NCBI GenBank assembly: GCA_046330415.1
Contig: JAXLSW010000021.1
Span: forward strand, 35,304 to 99,303
Source of the DNA: RHKX01 sp046330415
Lineage (GTDB): Bacteria > Actinomycetota > Thermoleophilia > Solirubrobacterales > 70-9
Reading direction: 5' to 3'
DNA: 64,000 bases
The notes under the pieces were generated by a model. The model made no database searches. It worked only from the letters and a program-made list of their open reading frames with translations, and was not told where the DNA came from. The translations under genes were made by a program, and so were the position numbers. Shown piece after piece: positions 11,433-20,527 of the stretch; within the stretch, counting starts at the first letter, position 1; each line of letters opens with the position of its first letter.

Positions 11433-12196
11433 TGGCGCGGAGGTTGCCCTGGCGTCGGCGTATCGGTCCCCGGGGCCTTCGGGGTGAGGCTGCGACCGTA
11501 GAATCGGGCGCCGGGGCTGAAGAGAACGGACATCCTGACGACGACCGCGCCGGCGCCGACGGCGACGAGGTCGCCCAGGAGCAGTTGGAGCGGCGCCGGT
11601 TGGCGCTCGCCGAGGTGCGCCAGTTCGGCGACCCGGTGTTGAAGTCCCGCGCGTCGGAGGTGACCGATTTCGGTCCCGAGCTGACGGCGGAGGCCGAGCG
11701 CATGATCGCCCTCATGCACGAGGCGATGGGAATCGGCCTCGCCGCCACACAGCTCGGCGTGATGCGCCGCATGCTGGTCTTCCAGGCGGGACCCGACGCC
11801 GCGCCCCGGGCCCTCGTCAACCCCGAGCTCGAGTGGGTCTCCGACGACCTGGTCACCGCCGAGGAGGGATGCCTCAGCCTCCCCGACGTGATCGTCGACG
11901 TCGAGCGGCCCCTACACGCCCGCCTCAGCGGCGTCGATACGGAGGGTCGCGTCATGCGGCTCGAGGCCTCGGGCCTGGAGGCGCGCGTCCTACAGCACGA
12001 GCTCGACCATCTCGACGGGGTCCTCATCCTCGACCGGACCCCGCGCAAGCAGCGCCGTGCGGCGATGCGGGCGCTTCGCGAGGGCGGTCACTTCGACCCG
12101 GGCATGCTCGAACGCGGGGGCGGCGACGACGGCGAGGCGGCCGAGGCCGAGTCGGGGTCCGAAGCCGGGGAACCCGCCGACGCGCAGCGGTCGTGA
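11432..12196 (+). CDS. def: Peptide deformylase with N- and C-terminal extensions
   Basis: It removes the formyl group from nascent N-formyl-Met with a metal-dependent active site. Seen in the 254-aa protein: motif 1 GIGLAATQLG, motif 2 EEGCLSLP and motif 3 HELDHLDG (HExxH). The core starts about residue 50 (LAEVRQFGDPVLKSRA). About 50 N-terminal residues (basic, then acidic) and a ~40-residue acidic tail are additions to the usual ~170-190 aa. ATG 11432 overlaps the priA stop; an internal start after the acidic stretch is possible. It pairs functionally with fmt immediately downstream. Confidence 0.93.
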   Translation: MARRLPWRRRIGPRGLRGEAATVESGAGAEENGHPDDDRAGADGDEVAQEQLERRRLALAEVRQFGDPVLKSRASEVTDFGPELTAEAERMIALMHEAMGIGLAATQLGVMRRMLVFQAGPDAAPRALVNPELEWVSDDLVTAEEGCLSLPDVIVDVERPLHARLSGVDTEGRVMRLEASGLEARVLQHELDHLDGVLILDRTPRKQRRAAMRALREGGHFDPGMLERGGGDDGEAAEAESGSEAGEPADAQRS

Positions 12197-13122
12197 GCGG
12201 CGCGGTCCCGGCGGTCTTCCTCGGCACCTCGGAGTTCGCCGCCGAGGTCCTGCGGGCCCTCGTCGCGTCGGGGCAGCGCCCGGCGCTCGTGGTCACGCCC
12301 CCCGACCGGCGCAGCGGCCGCGGCCGCAAGGTGAGGGCTCCGGCAGCGGCGGAGACCGCCAAGGCCCTCGGGATCGAGCTCCATCAGACGAGCTCGGTCA
12401 ACCAGCCGGCCTCACGCGACGCGGTTCTCGCGGCGAATCCCGAACTCGCGGTCGTCTGCGCCTTCGGCCAGCTCATCGGCCCCGAGCTGCTCGCCGCGCT
12501 GCCGATGCTCAACGCGCATCCGTCGCTCCTGCCTCGCTGGCGCGGCGCCGCGCCGATCGAGCGCGCGCTGATGGCCCGCGACGCGAACACCGGAACCTGC
12601 GTCATGCGGCTCGACGAGGGTCTCGACTCGGGCCCCGTCGCCCTGCGCGCCGAGGTGCCCGTCGAGCCCGCCGCGACCTACGGGTCGCTGGCTCCCCGCC
12701 TGGCCGAGCTGAGCGGCGTGCTGCTCGGCGACGCTCTCGGCCTGCACGCCGCCGGTGAGCTCGAGGGGCGATTCGCCACCCAGCCGGAGGACGGCATCAC
12801 CTACGCGGAGAAGATCGAGCCGCCCGACCGGATCGTCGATCCGTTGCGAGCGGCCGCCGACGAGGACGCGCGGATCCGAGCGCTCACCCCGCACATCGGT
12901 GCCGCGATCGACCTCGGGCCCGACGGCCGCCTCGGTCTCCGCTCCGGCGGCGTCGCCGAATCGGACCTCGCGCCGGGGCGGTTCGGCTCCGAGGGCGAGA
13001 CGCTGCTGCTCGGCTGCTCCGAGGGCGCCGTCCGGATCGCCGAGGTGCAGCCGGCCGGCAAGCGCTGGATGAGCGCGGTCGACTACCTGCGCGGATACGG
13101 CGTCCCGCAGGTGGCCGCGTGA
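12193..13122 (+). CDS. fmt: Methionyl-tRNA formyltransferase
   Basis: It formylates initiator Met-tRNA using 10-formyl-THF. The 309-aa protein begins with GTG 12193, overlapping the def TGA, and reads AVFLGTSEFAAEVL. Seen: the catalytic-region HPSLLPRWRGAAPIERAL (Asn-His in LNAHPSLLP), the following MRLDEGLDSGP and a C-terminal OB-like domain from ~residue 205. The def-fmt-rsmB order is widely conserved. Confidence 0.95.
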   Translation: MSGAVPAVFLGTSEFAAEVLRALVASGQRPALVVTPPDRRSGRGRKVRAPAAAETAKALGIELHQTSSVNQPASRDAVLAANPELAVVCAFGQLIGPELLAALPMLNAHPSLLPRWRGAAPIERALMARDANTGTCVMRLDEGLDSGPVALRAEVPVEPAATYGSLAPRLAELSGVLLGDALGLHAAGELEGRFATQPEDGITYAEKIEPPDRIVDPLRAAADEDARIRALTPHIGAAIDLGPDGRLGLRSGGVAESDLAPGRFGSEGETLLLGCSEGAVRIAEVQPAGKRWMSAVDYLRGYGVPQVAA

Positions 13123-13132
13123 TGGCCGCGCG

Positions 13133-14452
13133 ATGAGCCGTCCGACCCCCGCGCGACGCGTCGCCTACGAGACGCTTCGCCGCGTCTTCGAGGAGGGCGC
13201 CTGGGCCGATCGAGCCCTGCGCAGCGCCGCCTCTCGGGTCGGGATCGAGGGGCGGGAGCGCGCGCAGGCGCAGGCGCTCGCCTACGGCGCGGTGCAGCGC
13301 CGCGGCAGCAGCGACTATTTCGCCGCGCTGCTCGCCGACCGCCGCGTGGCGAAGATCGATCCGCCGCTGCTCGCGGCGCTCCGGCTCGGCCTCTACGAGC
13401 TCTTGTGGGCCGAGAGCGCCGACCACGCTGCGGTCGATCAGGCGGTCTCACTGGCGAAGGGACCGGGCGGCCGGCGGCGCGGCGCCGGGCTCGTCAACGC
13501 GGTGCTTCGCCGCGCCGCGCGGGAGCGCGAGACGCTCCTCGGCGACCTCAGCGAGGACGATCCGCAGGCCGCGGCGCTGATGCACTCGGTCCCGGAGTGG
13601 CTCGCCGAGCTCTGGTGGTCGGAGCTCGGGGCGGGGGAGGCGCGCTCCCTGCTGGCGGCGGTCAACCGCCCCGCGGAGCGGGCGTTCCGGGTCAGCAGCG
13701 GGGACGTGGAGGGCCTGCTCGAGCGGGCGCCGCTGCAGGCGAGCCGTGCGGCCGGGCCGGGGCCGGCGCCTGAGGGTCTGATCGTGGTCGACGGGGGCGA
13801 GTGGGAGTGGGTCGAGGAGGCGATCGCGGAGGGGGAGCTCGTGCCGCAATCGCGCGCCTCCGCGCTCGTGGTGGACGTTCTCGCCCCCCGCCCCGGCGAG
13901 CGCGTACTCGACCTCTGCGCCGGCCCCGGGATCAAGGCGAGCGCCATCGCGGCGTCGCTCGGGGACGACGGCCGCGGGCTGGTGGCGGTGGAGCGCGACC
14001 CGGGCCGGGCGGCCGAGCTCCGCGAGCTGCTCGCGAGGACCGGCGCTCCCGCCGCGGAGGTCATCGAGGCCGACGCGGCGGGCCCGCCACCGGAAGGCGG
14101 CTTCGACGCCGTCCTCGTCGATCCGCCGTGCACCGGTCTCGGCACCCTGGCATCGCGACCCGACGCGCGCTGGCGCCGCTCGCCCACCGACATCGCCGAG
14201 CTGGCGGCGCTGGAGGCGGCGATCCTCGCCCGCGGCCTCGAGGCCCTGCGCCCCGGCGGCCGCCTCGTCTACTCGACCTGCACGATCTCGCGAGCCGAGA
14301 ACGAGGCGGTCGTCGCCGCGGCGGGCGGCAGCGTCGTGGACCTCGGCGCTGCCCACCCCGGGCTCGCCTCCGCTGAAGATCCGCGCTGCCTGCAGACGCG
14401 GCCCGACCGCGACGGCACCGACGGGTTCTTCATCGCCTCGCTCCTGCCCTGA
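13133..14452 (+). CDS. rsmB: 16S rRNA (cytosine(967)-C(5))-methyltransferase RsmB
   Basis: An N-terminal NusB-like RNA-binding domain (residues ~1-140, PARRVAYETLRRVFEEGAWA) is fused to a Rossmann methyltransferase domain. SAM motif I is LDLCAGPGIKASAIA (~residue 260). The two catalytic-region cysteines lie in DPPCTGLGTL and YSTCTISRAENE, as in the m5C RNA methyltransferase family. Length 439 aa is typical. ATG 13133 lies 10 bp after fmt. Confidence 0.93.
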   Translation: MSRPTPARRVAYETLRRVFEEGAWADRALRSAASRVGIEGRERAQAQALAYGAVQRRGSSDYFAALLADRRVAKIDPPLLAALRLGLYELLWAESADHAAVDQAVSLAKGPGGRRRGAGLVNAVLRRAARERETLLGDLSEDDPQAAALMHSVPEWLAELWWSELGAGEARSLLAAVNRPAERAFRVSSGDVEGLLERAPLQASRAAGPGPAPEGLIVVDGGEWEWVEEAIAEGELVPQSRASALVVDVLAPRPGERVLDLCAGPGIKASAIAASLGDDGRGLVAVERDPGRAAELRELLARTGAPAAEVIEADAAGPPPEGGFDAVLVDPPCTGLGTLASRPDARWRRSPTDIAELAALEAAILARGLEALRPGGRLVYSTCTISRAENEAVVAAAGGSVVDLGAAHPGLASAEDPRCLQTRPDRDGTDGFFIASLLP

Positions 14453-14490
14453 GTGCGGCTGCCGGGAGCCTGGGCCACTACGATCGCCGC

Positions 14491-14724
14491 ATGAGCCAGC
14501 AAGGCGAACCGACGCTCTCCCGCCCCGCCTGCCCGGGCTGCGGTGAGCCGTGGCTGCGGCCGACCCAGCTGCCGGGCCGCTTTCGCTGCGTCAACTGCCT
14601 GCAACGCTACGAGCTCGTCTCCCAGTGCCCGGGCTGCGGCACCCACCAGACGATCGTGCGGATGAGCCACGATCAGGATCTGCGCTGTCAGGACTGCGGC
14701 ACCTCGATGCTGAGCGCCATCTGA
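14491..14724 (+). CDS. Small zinc-ribbon protein of unknown function
   Basis: This 77-aa protein has four CxxC knuckles (CPGC, CVNC, CPGC, CQDC), enough for two zinc ribbons, and almost nothing else. A TACGAT hexamer at 14479-14484 lies 6 nt before the ATG, suggesting its own leaderless transcript. Its TGA overlaps the rpe ATG by 1 nt, so rpe may be read from the same message. I do not recognise a named family. A nucleic-acid or ribosome-associated ribbon is a guess from its position between rsmB and rpe. Confidence 0.7.
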   Translation: MSQQGEPTLSRPACPGCGEPWLRPTQLPGRFRCVNCLQRYELVSQCPGCGTHQTIVRMSHDQDLRCQDCGTSMLSAI

Positions 14725-15395
14725 TGGGCCTCCCGTCCGGGCGCCGCATCGCGCCCTCGATCCTCTCGGCCGATTTCGCGCGGCTCGGCTCCCAGGTGGA
14801 GATGGTGCTCGAAGCGGGCGCGCGCGTCATCCACGTCGACGTCATGGACGGCGACTTCGTCCCGCCGATAACGATCGGCCCGCTGATCGTCGGCGCGATC
14901 GCCGATCTCGTGCACGACGCGGGGGGCGCCATCGACGTCCACATGATGATCGAGCGCCCGGAGGCGCAGATCGGCGAGTTCGCGAAGGCGGGGGCTGACT
15001 CGATCACCTTCCACGCGGAGGCGACGCCGCACTCCCACCGCCTGATCGGTGCCATCCACGACGCCGGCTGCGAGGCAGGGGTCGCGATCAACCCCGGCAC
15101 CCCGGTCGAGGCGCTGAGCGCGGTCGTCGCGGACGCCGACCTGCTGCTCTGCATGAGCGTCAACCCGGGCTGGGGTGGGCAGGCGTTCATCCCCGCGTCG
15201 CTAGGAAAGCTCCGTGAGATCGCGGCGCTCGGCTCCGGCGCGGCGATCGAGGTGGACGGCGGCGTCGACGCCGGCAACGCCTCCGACGTCGCCGCAGCCG
15301 GCGCCACCGTGTTCGTCGCGGGCTCGGCGATCTTCCGCGCTGATGATCCCGTCGCCGCCTACCGCGAGATCGCCGCGGCGGCCGGCGCCGAGTAG
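14724..15395 (+). CDS. rpe: Ribulose-phosphate 3-epimerase
   Basis: It interconverts ribulose 5-phosphate and xylulose 5-phosphate in the pentose phosphate pathway. The 223-aa TIM barrel shows PSILSADFARLG, HVDVMDGDFVPPITIGP, DVHMMIERP, MSVNPGWGGQAFIP and EVDGGVDAGN, covering the metal ligands (His/Asp) and the phosphate loop. ATG 14724 overlaps the stop of the zinc-ribbon gene. It ends 23 bp from the convergent antiporter gene. Confidence 0.95.
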   Translation: MGLPSGRRIAPSILSADFARLGSQVEMVLEAGARVIHVDVMDGDFVPPITIGPLIVGAIADLVHDAGGAIDVHMMIERPEAQIGEFAKAGADSITFHAEATPHSHRLIGAIHDAGCEAGVAINPGTPVEALSAVVADADLLLCMSVNPGWGGQAFIPASLGKLREIAALGSGAAIEVDGGVDAGNASDVAAAGATVFVAGSAIFRADDPVAAYREIAAAAGAE

Positions 15396-15418
15396 CGCCG
15401 AGCAGCGGTCTCCCTCCG

Positions 15419-17218
15419 CTACCCGAGGCCCGGCGCGTCGAAGACGCCGATCGCCTCCTGCAGCCAGGAACGGTCCTGCGGGGAGGTGCTGACTCGCTCA
15501 GCGCGCTCGGCGCACCAGCGAGCCATGTTGCGGCGACCGCCGATCGCGATCAGGTCGGGGCCCGTGACCGCAAAGCGGCCATCGGCGAGCAGGACGACCG
15601 CGGCGGGGGTGTCGCTGCGGGTCCTCAGCACGCGTGCGACCGCGACGGCGTTGACGCTCTCGGGGTTGCCGGTGTCGCCGTCGCTCGGGCGCGTCGGTCG
15701 CACCGAGAAGACCTGCGGGGAGCCGCGGACGCCGATCTGCACCGGCGTGGGGACCTCGAGCGGCCCGTCGCGCCAGGTCCCGGTCAGCCGGCTGATCTCG
15801 CTGCGCGTCTCGCGGCGCACGAGGATGTGCAGCTCGTCGTCGGCCTCGACCGTCGTCGAGCCGCGCGGCAGCAGCGCCTGCCCGTCGCGGACGATCAGGT
15901 TCAGGAGCGCCTCGCGTGGCAGGCCGAGCTCCTTCACCTCGCGGCCCGCGATGGCGTCGGATCCTTCGACGCGGTAGGCGACGACGTCGCCGCCGAGCTC
16001 CTGGATCATCCCCGTCTCGATCAGGGGCTGGGGGAGGGCGGGCGCTTCGCTCGTCACCCCGAGCCGATGGGCGAAGGGCTCGAACGTGAAGCCCTGGATC
16101 AGCGTCGAGCTGATGACGACGAAGAAGACGAGGTTGAAGAGCTCCCCGGTGCCGTCGACCCCCGCGATGACCGGCAGCGTCGCGAGCCAGATCGGCACCG
16201 CACCGCGGAGACCCGCCCAGCTCAGCATCGCGCGCTCGGCGAGCGTGAACGTCGCGACCTGCGTCGCGACCATGGTCGCGATCGGGCGGGCGATGAAGAT
16301 CAGGACGAGCGAGAGCGTGATCCCCTCGAAGGCCACTCCGCCGAGCTGGGACGGGAGGACGAGCAGGCCGAGCAGGAAGAAGAGCGAGATCTGCGCCACC
16401 CAGCCCAGGCCCTGGTGGAAGGCGGTGACGGTCGTCCGCGCCGGGACGATCCCGGTGCCGAGCACCAGGCCGGTGAGGTAGACGGCGAGGAAACCGGACC
16501 CGTGCCCGACATCGGCCAAGCCGAACGCGATCGCCGCCGCCGCCATCGAGGCGACCGGGTAGAGGCCGGGCGTGGGGAGGTCGAGCTTGACGAACGCGCG
16601 GCGGGCCCCGTAGCCGACCGCGACGCCGACCACGAGGCCGACCGCCATCTCCTCGGCCATCGCGAGCAGCATGTCGGGGAGCCCGTAGGACGGATCCTGG
16701 ATCCAGGAGATGAAACCGGTCACGAGCAGGACCGCTACCGGGTCGTTGAGGCCTGACTCTCCCTCGAGCGACCGCGCGAGGCGGCGGTTCAGGTTCGAGT
16801 TGCGGAGCACCGCGAAGATCGCGGCGCTGTCGGTCGCGGCGACGGCCGAGCCGACGATCATGCCCTCGAGCGTCGTCAGGTCGAAGAGTGCCGTGGCGGC
16901 AAAGCCGGCGATCAGCGCCGTCAGGATCGTTCCCACGACCGCCAGGGACACGGCGGTCGGCAGCACCGGCCTGATCTCGCGCCAACCGGCCGTGAGGCCG
17001 CCCTCGAAGAGGATCAGGACGAGGCCGATCGTGCCCAGGGTCCGGGTCAGCTCGACGTCGGTGAAGTCGACCCCGGCGATTCCGTCGCTGCCGACCAGCA
17101 TCCCAAGGCCGAGGAAGAGGACCAGGCCCGGCACGCGCACCCTGTCGGCGACGAGCGCAGCGCCGATCCCGGAGGCGAGCAGCAGCCCTCCGATCAGGAT
17201 CAGCTCGGCGTCGGACAC
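15419..17218 (-). CDS. CPA1-family potassium/proton antiporter with C-terminal TrkA-C domain
   Basis: The 599-aa protein has about 12-13 hydrophobic segments over residues 1-390, then a soluble tail. The CPA transport core is seen in GSAVAATDSAAIFAVLR and LEGESGLNDPVAVLLV, the conserved Asp-containing helices. A TrkA-C (RCK-C) like ligand-binding region follows around residues 405-490 (IAGREVKELGLPREALLN, DELHILVRRE). This layout matches NhaP2/CvrA-type K+/H+ antiporters, where the tail senses nucleotides or ions. It is divergent from the rib operon and probably monocistronic. Confidence 0.88.
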   Translation of the reverse strand: MSDAELILIGGLLLASGIGAALVADRVRVPGLVLFLGLGMLVGSDGIAGVDFTDVELTRTLGTIGLVLILFEGGLTAGWREIRPVLPTAVSLAVVGTILTALIAGFAATALFDLTTLEGMIVGSAVAATDSAAIFAVLRNSNLNRRLARSLEGESGLNDPVAVLLVTGFISWIQDPSYGLPDMLLAMAEEMAVGLVVGVAVGYGARRAFVKLDLPTPGLYPVASMAAAAIAFGLADVGHGSGFLAVYLTGLVLGTGIVPARTTVTAFHQGLGWVAQISLFFLLGLLVLPSQLGGVAFEGITLSLVLIFIARPIATMVATQVATFTLAERAMLSWAGLRGAVPIWLATLPVIAGVDGTGELFNLVFFVVISSTLIQGFTFEPFAHRLGVTSEAPALPQPLIETGMIQELGGDVVAYRVEGSDAIAGREVKELGLPREALLNLIVRDGQALLPRGSTTVEADDELHILVRRETRSEISRLTGTWRDGPLEVPTPVQIGVRGSPQVFSVRPTRPSDGDTGNPESVNAVAVARVLRTRSDTPAAVVLLADGRFAVTGPDLIAIGGRRNMARWCAERAERVSTSPQDRSWLQEAIGVFDAPGLG

Positions 17219-17310
17219 GTCACTCCTCGTTCCGGGTCGGGCGGGCGAAGACTATTCGGCGCTCGGGCGTCGGCCCGCGGGGGCACTGTGAGGGCGCGGT
17301 GGGGGCGCGT

Positions 17311-17362
17311 TTGGCGGTGGCGTCCAGCGGGGGTAGAATGCGGCTGACTGACTGGTCAATCA
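17311..17362 (+). promoter_or_regulatory. Sigma70-type promoter and palindromic operator of the riboflavin operon
   Basis: TTGGCG (17311-17316) and TAGAAT (17334-17339) are separated by exactly 17 bp. An imperfect palindrome TGACTGACTGGTCAATCA (17345-17362) begins 5 nt after the -10, covering the expected +1. Its arms match at 14 of 18 positions when compared with the reverse complement, and it resembles TetR/FadR-type operators. I see no FMN riboswitch in the 51-nt leader before the ribD ATG. Confidence 0.6.
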
Positions 17363-17412
17363 ACCCGGCTTTCTCCGGGTGTCCGGAAGCGAAGGCGAGG
17401 GAAGCGACAGCA

Positions 17413-18543
17413 ATGGCGAGCGTCGCCACCGGTAATCCGCAGACCCACATGCGACGGGCTCTGGAGCTCGCTGAGCGGGGACTGGGAGCGGTGAGCCCCA
17501 ACCCGCTGGTCGGCGCGGTGATCGTCGGTGCCGACGGTTCCGTGCTCGGCGAGGGATTCCACGCCAGAGCGGGCGAGCTGCACGCGGAGACGGCGGCGCT
17601 CGAGGACGCGCGCGCCCGCAAGGCCGATGTCCGCGGCGCGACGATGTACGTGACGCTCGAGCCCTGCGCCCACGAGGGTCGCCAGCCGCCCTGCACCGAA
17701 GCGATCCTCGCCGCCGGCATCGGCCACGTCGTGATCGCCTCCGACGATCCGACCGAGAAGGCGAGCGGTCGCGGTCCTGGGATGCTCCGCGACGGTGGCG
17801 TCGAGGTCTCCTGGGCCGACGGCGCCGAGGCGACCGCGGCGCGCCTCCTCAACCAGCCCTTCCGCAAGCGAGCCCGGACGGGGCGGCCCTGGGTGCTCCT
17901 GAAGGCGGCGCTCACGCTCGACGGCCGAACCGCAACCGCCACCGGTGATTCGAAGTGGATCTCCGGCGACGACGCGCGCGAGCTCGTCCACCGTTGGCGC
18001 TCCCACCTCGACGCGGTCGCGGTCGGCATCGGTACCGCCATCGCCGACGACGCGCTCCTCACCTCCCGCGGTGTGGGCGCGCCGAAGCAGCCGACCCGCG
18101 TCGTCTTCGATTCCAGCGCCCGGCTTCCCCTCGACAGCGCCCTCGTCCGCACCGCGACCGAGGCGCCCGTGATCGTGGTCGCGGGCCCCGAGGCGCAGGG
18201 GCAGCGGGTCGACGCGCTCACGAACGCCGGCGTCGAGGTCGTCGTCTGTGGCGGCGACGGTCCCGACAGGGTCCGCGCGGCGCTCGACGAGCTCGGCCGC
18301 CGCGACCTGAGCTCCGTCATGCTCGAGGGCGGCGCCACCCTCGCCGGCTCCTTCCGGGCCGCCGGGGAGCTCGACGAGCTGCGGCTCTTCTTCGCGCCGC
18401 TGATCCTCGGGGGCGCCGAAGCCCGCCCGCTTCTCGGAGGCCCCGGTCCCGACCGGCTCGCCGACGCCGAGCGGGCGCTCGCCGTCGACTGGGAGCTGGT
18501 TGGCCCCGACATGCTGGCCCGGGTCCGGATGCGAGAGTGGTGA
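17413..18543 (+). CDS. ribD: Bifunctional diaminohydroxyphosphoribosylaminopyrimidine deaminase / reductase
   Basis: It performs the deamination and side-chain reduction steps of riboflavin synthesis. The 376-aa protein carries a zinc cytidine-deaminase fold (HAETAALEDA; EPCAHEGRQPPCTEA, residues ~56-95) and a C-terminal reductase domain from ~residue 150 (LDGRTATATGDSKWISG). ATG 17413 is chosen because MRRALELAERGLG follows directly and GAGGGAA lies ~9 nt upstream; the frame is open further 5' but crosses the promoter. First gene of ribD-ribE-ribBA-ribH. Confidence 0.95.
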   Translation: MASVATGNPQTHMRRALELAERGLGAVSPNPLVGAVIVGADGSVLGEGFHARAGELHAETAALEDARARKADVRGATMYVTLEPCAHEGRQPPCTEAILAAGIGHVVIASDDPTEKASGRGPGMLRDGGVEVSWADGAEATAARLLNQPFRKRARTGRPWVLLKAALTLDGRTATATGDSKWISGDDARELVHRWRSHLDAVAVGIGTAIADDALLTSRGVGAPKQPTRVVFDSSARLPLDSALVRTATEAPVIVVAGPEAQGQRVDALTNAGVEVVVCGGDGPDRVRAALDELGRRDLSSVMLEGGATLAGSFRAAGELDELRLFFAPLILGGAEARPLLGGPGPDRLADAERALAVDWELVGPDMLARVRMREW

Positions 18544-18546
18544 GCG

Positions 18547-19167
18547 ATGTTCACGGGCCTGGTAGCCGAGATGGGGACGATCGCCGAGATCGAACGCGGC
18601 GAGGAGGGAGCGCGGCTGCGCATCGACGCCGAGCTCGCGTCCGAGCTCGCAGCCGGCGACTCAGTCGCCGTCAGCGGCGTCTGTCTGACCGCCGTCGAAC
18701 CCGGGGGCGGCTCCTTCTCCGCCGACGTCATGAACCAGACGCTGGATCTGAGCGCGCTCGGCGACCTCGAGTCCGGCGGCCTGGTGAACCTCGAGCCCGC
18801 CCTGCGTGCCTCCGACCGCCTCGGCGGCCACATCGTGCAGGGGCACGTCGACGGCACCGCGGTGGTCGAGTCGGTCACCGAGGACGGCTTCGCCAGGCGC
18901 GTGCGCTTCGCCCTGCCCGCCGACCTCGCCCGCTACGTGATCGTGCAGGGCTCGATCTCCCTCGACGGCGTCAGCCTCACGATCTCCGCCTTGGATGGGC
19001 TCTCCGCCGAGGTGTCGCTGATCCCCGAGACGCTGGAGCAGACGACGCTCGGCACCGCCGCGCCGGGCAGGCGGCTCAACGTCGAGGTCGACCTGATGGC
19101 CCGCTACGCGGAGCGAATCCTTGGACCACTGCAACCACTGCAAACGAGTACCACCGACGGAGGGTGA
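18547..19167 (+). CDS. ribE: Riboflavin synthase alpha chain
   Basis: It dismutates 6,7-dimethyl-8-ribityllumazine to riboflavin. The 206-aa protein has the diagnostic MFTGLVAEMG start and two lumazine-binding repeats (first ~1-95 with VSGVCLTAV; second ~96-195 with GHIVQGHVDG and ISLDGVSLTI). It begins 3 bp after ribD and ends 4 bp before ribBA. Some nomenclatures call this gene ribC. Confidence 0.95.
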   Translation: MFTGLVAEMGTIAEIERGEEGARLRIDAELASELAAGDSVAVSGVCLTAVEPGGGSFSADVMNQTLDLSALGDLESGGLVNLEPALRASDRLGGHIVQGHVDGTAVVESVTEDGFARRVRFALPADLARYVIVQGSISLDGVSLTISALDGLSAEVSLIPETLEQTTLGTAAPGRRLNVEVDLMARYAERILGPLQPLQTSTTDGG

Positions 19168-19171
19168 CCTC

Positions 19172-20527
19172 ATGGCAAGATCAGAGCCGATGACGGCCGA
19201 GCCGACCCCAACAAGCGACAAGGGCGACAAGGGCGAGAGCCCGTTCGCCACCATCGAGGAGGCGATCGAGGAGATTCGCCGCGGCCGCATGGTCGTCGTC
19301 TGCGACGGCGAGGACCGCGAGAACGAGGGCGACCTTGTGATGGCGGCCCAGTTCGCGACGCCGGAGGCCGTCAACTTCATGGCAACCCACGGGCGCGGCC
19401 TGATCTGCCTCGCGCTCACCTCCCAGCGCTGCGACGAGCTCGGGCTCAACCTGATGACGGCGAAGAACGAGGCGCCGCTGCAGACTGCCTTCACCGTCTC
19501 GATCGAGGCCCGCGAGGGCGTCTCGACCGGGATCTCAGCCCACGACCGCGCCCGCACGATCCAGGTCGCGATCGACCCTCACTCCGGCCCCGACGATCTC
19601 CATGTCCCCGGCCACATCTTCCCGCTGAAGGGGAAGGACGGGGGTGTTCTCGAGCGCACCGGCCACACCGAGGCGAGCATCGACCTCGCGCGGCTCGCCG
19701 GCCTGATCCCGGCCGGTGTGATCTGCGAGATCATGAACGACGACGGGACGATGGCCCGCGTCCCCGACCTCGAGGAGTACTGCCGCGTCCACGACCTGAA
19801 GATGGTCACGGTCGCCGATCTGATCGCCTACCGGCGCCAGACCGAGAAGCTCGTGGAGCGGATCGTCTCCACCTCGCTGCCGACCGAGTACGGAGACTTC
19901 ACCGCGGTCGGATACCGCTCGCTCGTCGACGACAAGCATCACGTGGCGATGGTCAAGGGGGAGGTCTCCGGACGCGACGATGTCCTGGTCCGGGTCCACA
20001 GCGAGTGCCTGACCGGCGACGTCTTCCACTCCCTGCGCTGCGACTGCGGCGATCAGCTCGAGGCGGCGCTCGCCCAGATCGAGGCGGAGGGCAGCGGCGT
20101 CCTGCTCTACCTCTCCCAGGAGGGGCGCGGGATCGGGCTGCTCAACAAGCTGCGCGCCTACCGGCTGCAGGAGGAGGGGCTCGACACCGTCGACGCCAAT
20201 CTCAAGCTCGGGCTGCCTGCGGACCTCCGTGACTACGGGATCGGCGCCCAGATCCTCAAGGACCTCGGGCTGACGAGCATCCGCATCCTCACCAACAACC
20301 CGAAGAAGATCATCGGGCTCGAGGGCTACGGGTTGTCGGTCACCGAGCAGGTGCCGATCGAGCAAGTCGCGAACCCCCACAACGAGGGCTACCTGCGGAC
20401 GAAGCGGGACCGCATGGGCCACACGCTCCACCACCAGGGCCTCGCGCTCGATGACGAGATGATCCACGACGAGCAGGAGCGAGACGCGGAGGAGGGGAGC
20501 GATGAGCGCGGTGCCGGAGCAGCCTGA
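19172..20527 (+). CDS. ribBA: Bifunctional 3,4-dihydroxy-2-butanone 4-phosphate synthase / GTP cyclohydrolase II
   Basis: It makes both precursors of lumazine: DHBP from ribulose 5-phosphate and the pyrimidine from GTP. The 451-aa protein shows the DHBP synthase motif CDGEDRENEGDLVMAAQF (~residue 44) and, in the second half, the zinc site SECLTGDVFHSLRCDCGDQL plus SQEGRGIGL of GTP cyclohydrolase II. Start ATG 19172 is supported by a GGAGGG ~9 nt upstream. The same frame extends into ribE, which would give an unlikely overlap. Its 3' end overlaps ribH by 26 bp. Confidence 0.95.
   Translation: MARSEPMTAEPTPTSDKGDKGESPFATIEEAIEEIRRGRMVVVCDGEDRENEGDLVMAAQFATPEAVNFMATHGRGLICLALTSQRCDELGLNLMTAKNEAPLQTAFTVSIEAREGVSTGISAHDRARTIQVAIDPHSGPDDLHVPGHIFPLKGKDGGVLERTGHTEASIDLARLAGLIPAGVICEIMNDDGTMARVPDLEEYCRVHDLKMVTVADLIAYRRQTEKLVERIVSTSLPTEYGDFTAVGYRSLVDDKHHVAMVKGEVSGRDDVLVRVHSECLTGDVFHSLRCDCGDQLEAALAQIEAEGSGVLLYLSQEGRGIGLLNKLRAYRLQEEGLDTVDANLKLGLPADLRDYGIGAQILKDLGLTSIRILTNNPKKIIGLEGYGLSVTEQVPIEQVANPHNEGYLRTKRDRMGHTLHHQGLALDDEMIHDEQERDAEEGSDERGAGAA

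Noticed and set aside
17219..17412. Possible FMN riboswitch before ribD
   Set aside because: I could not find the conserved aptamer stems, and the inferred TSS leaves only ~65 nt of leader.
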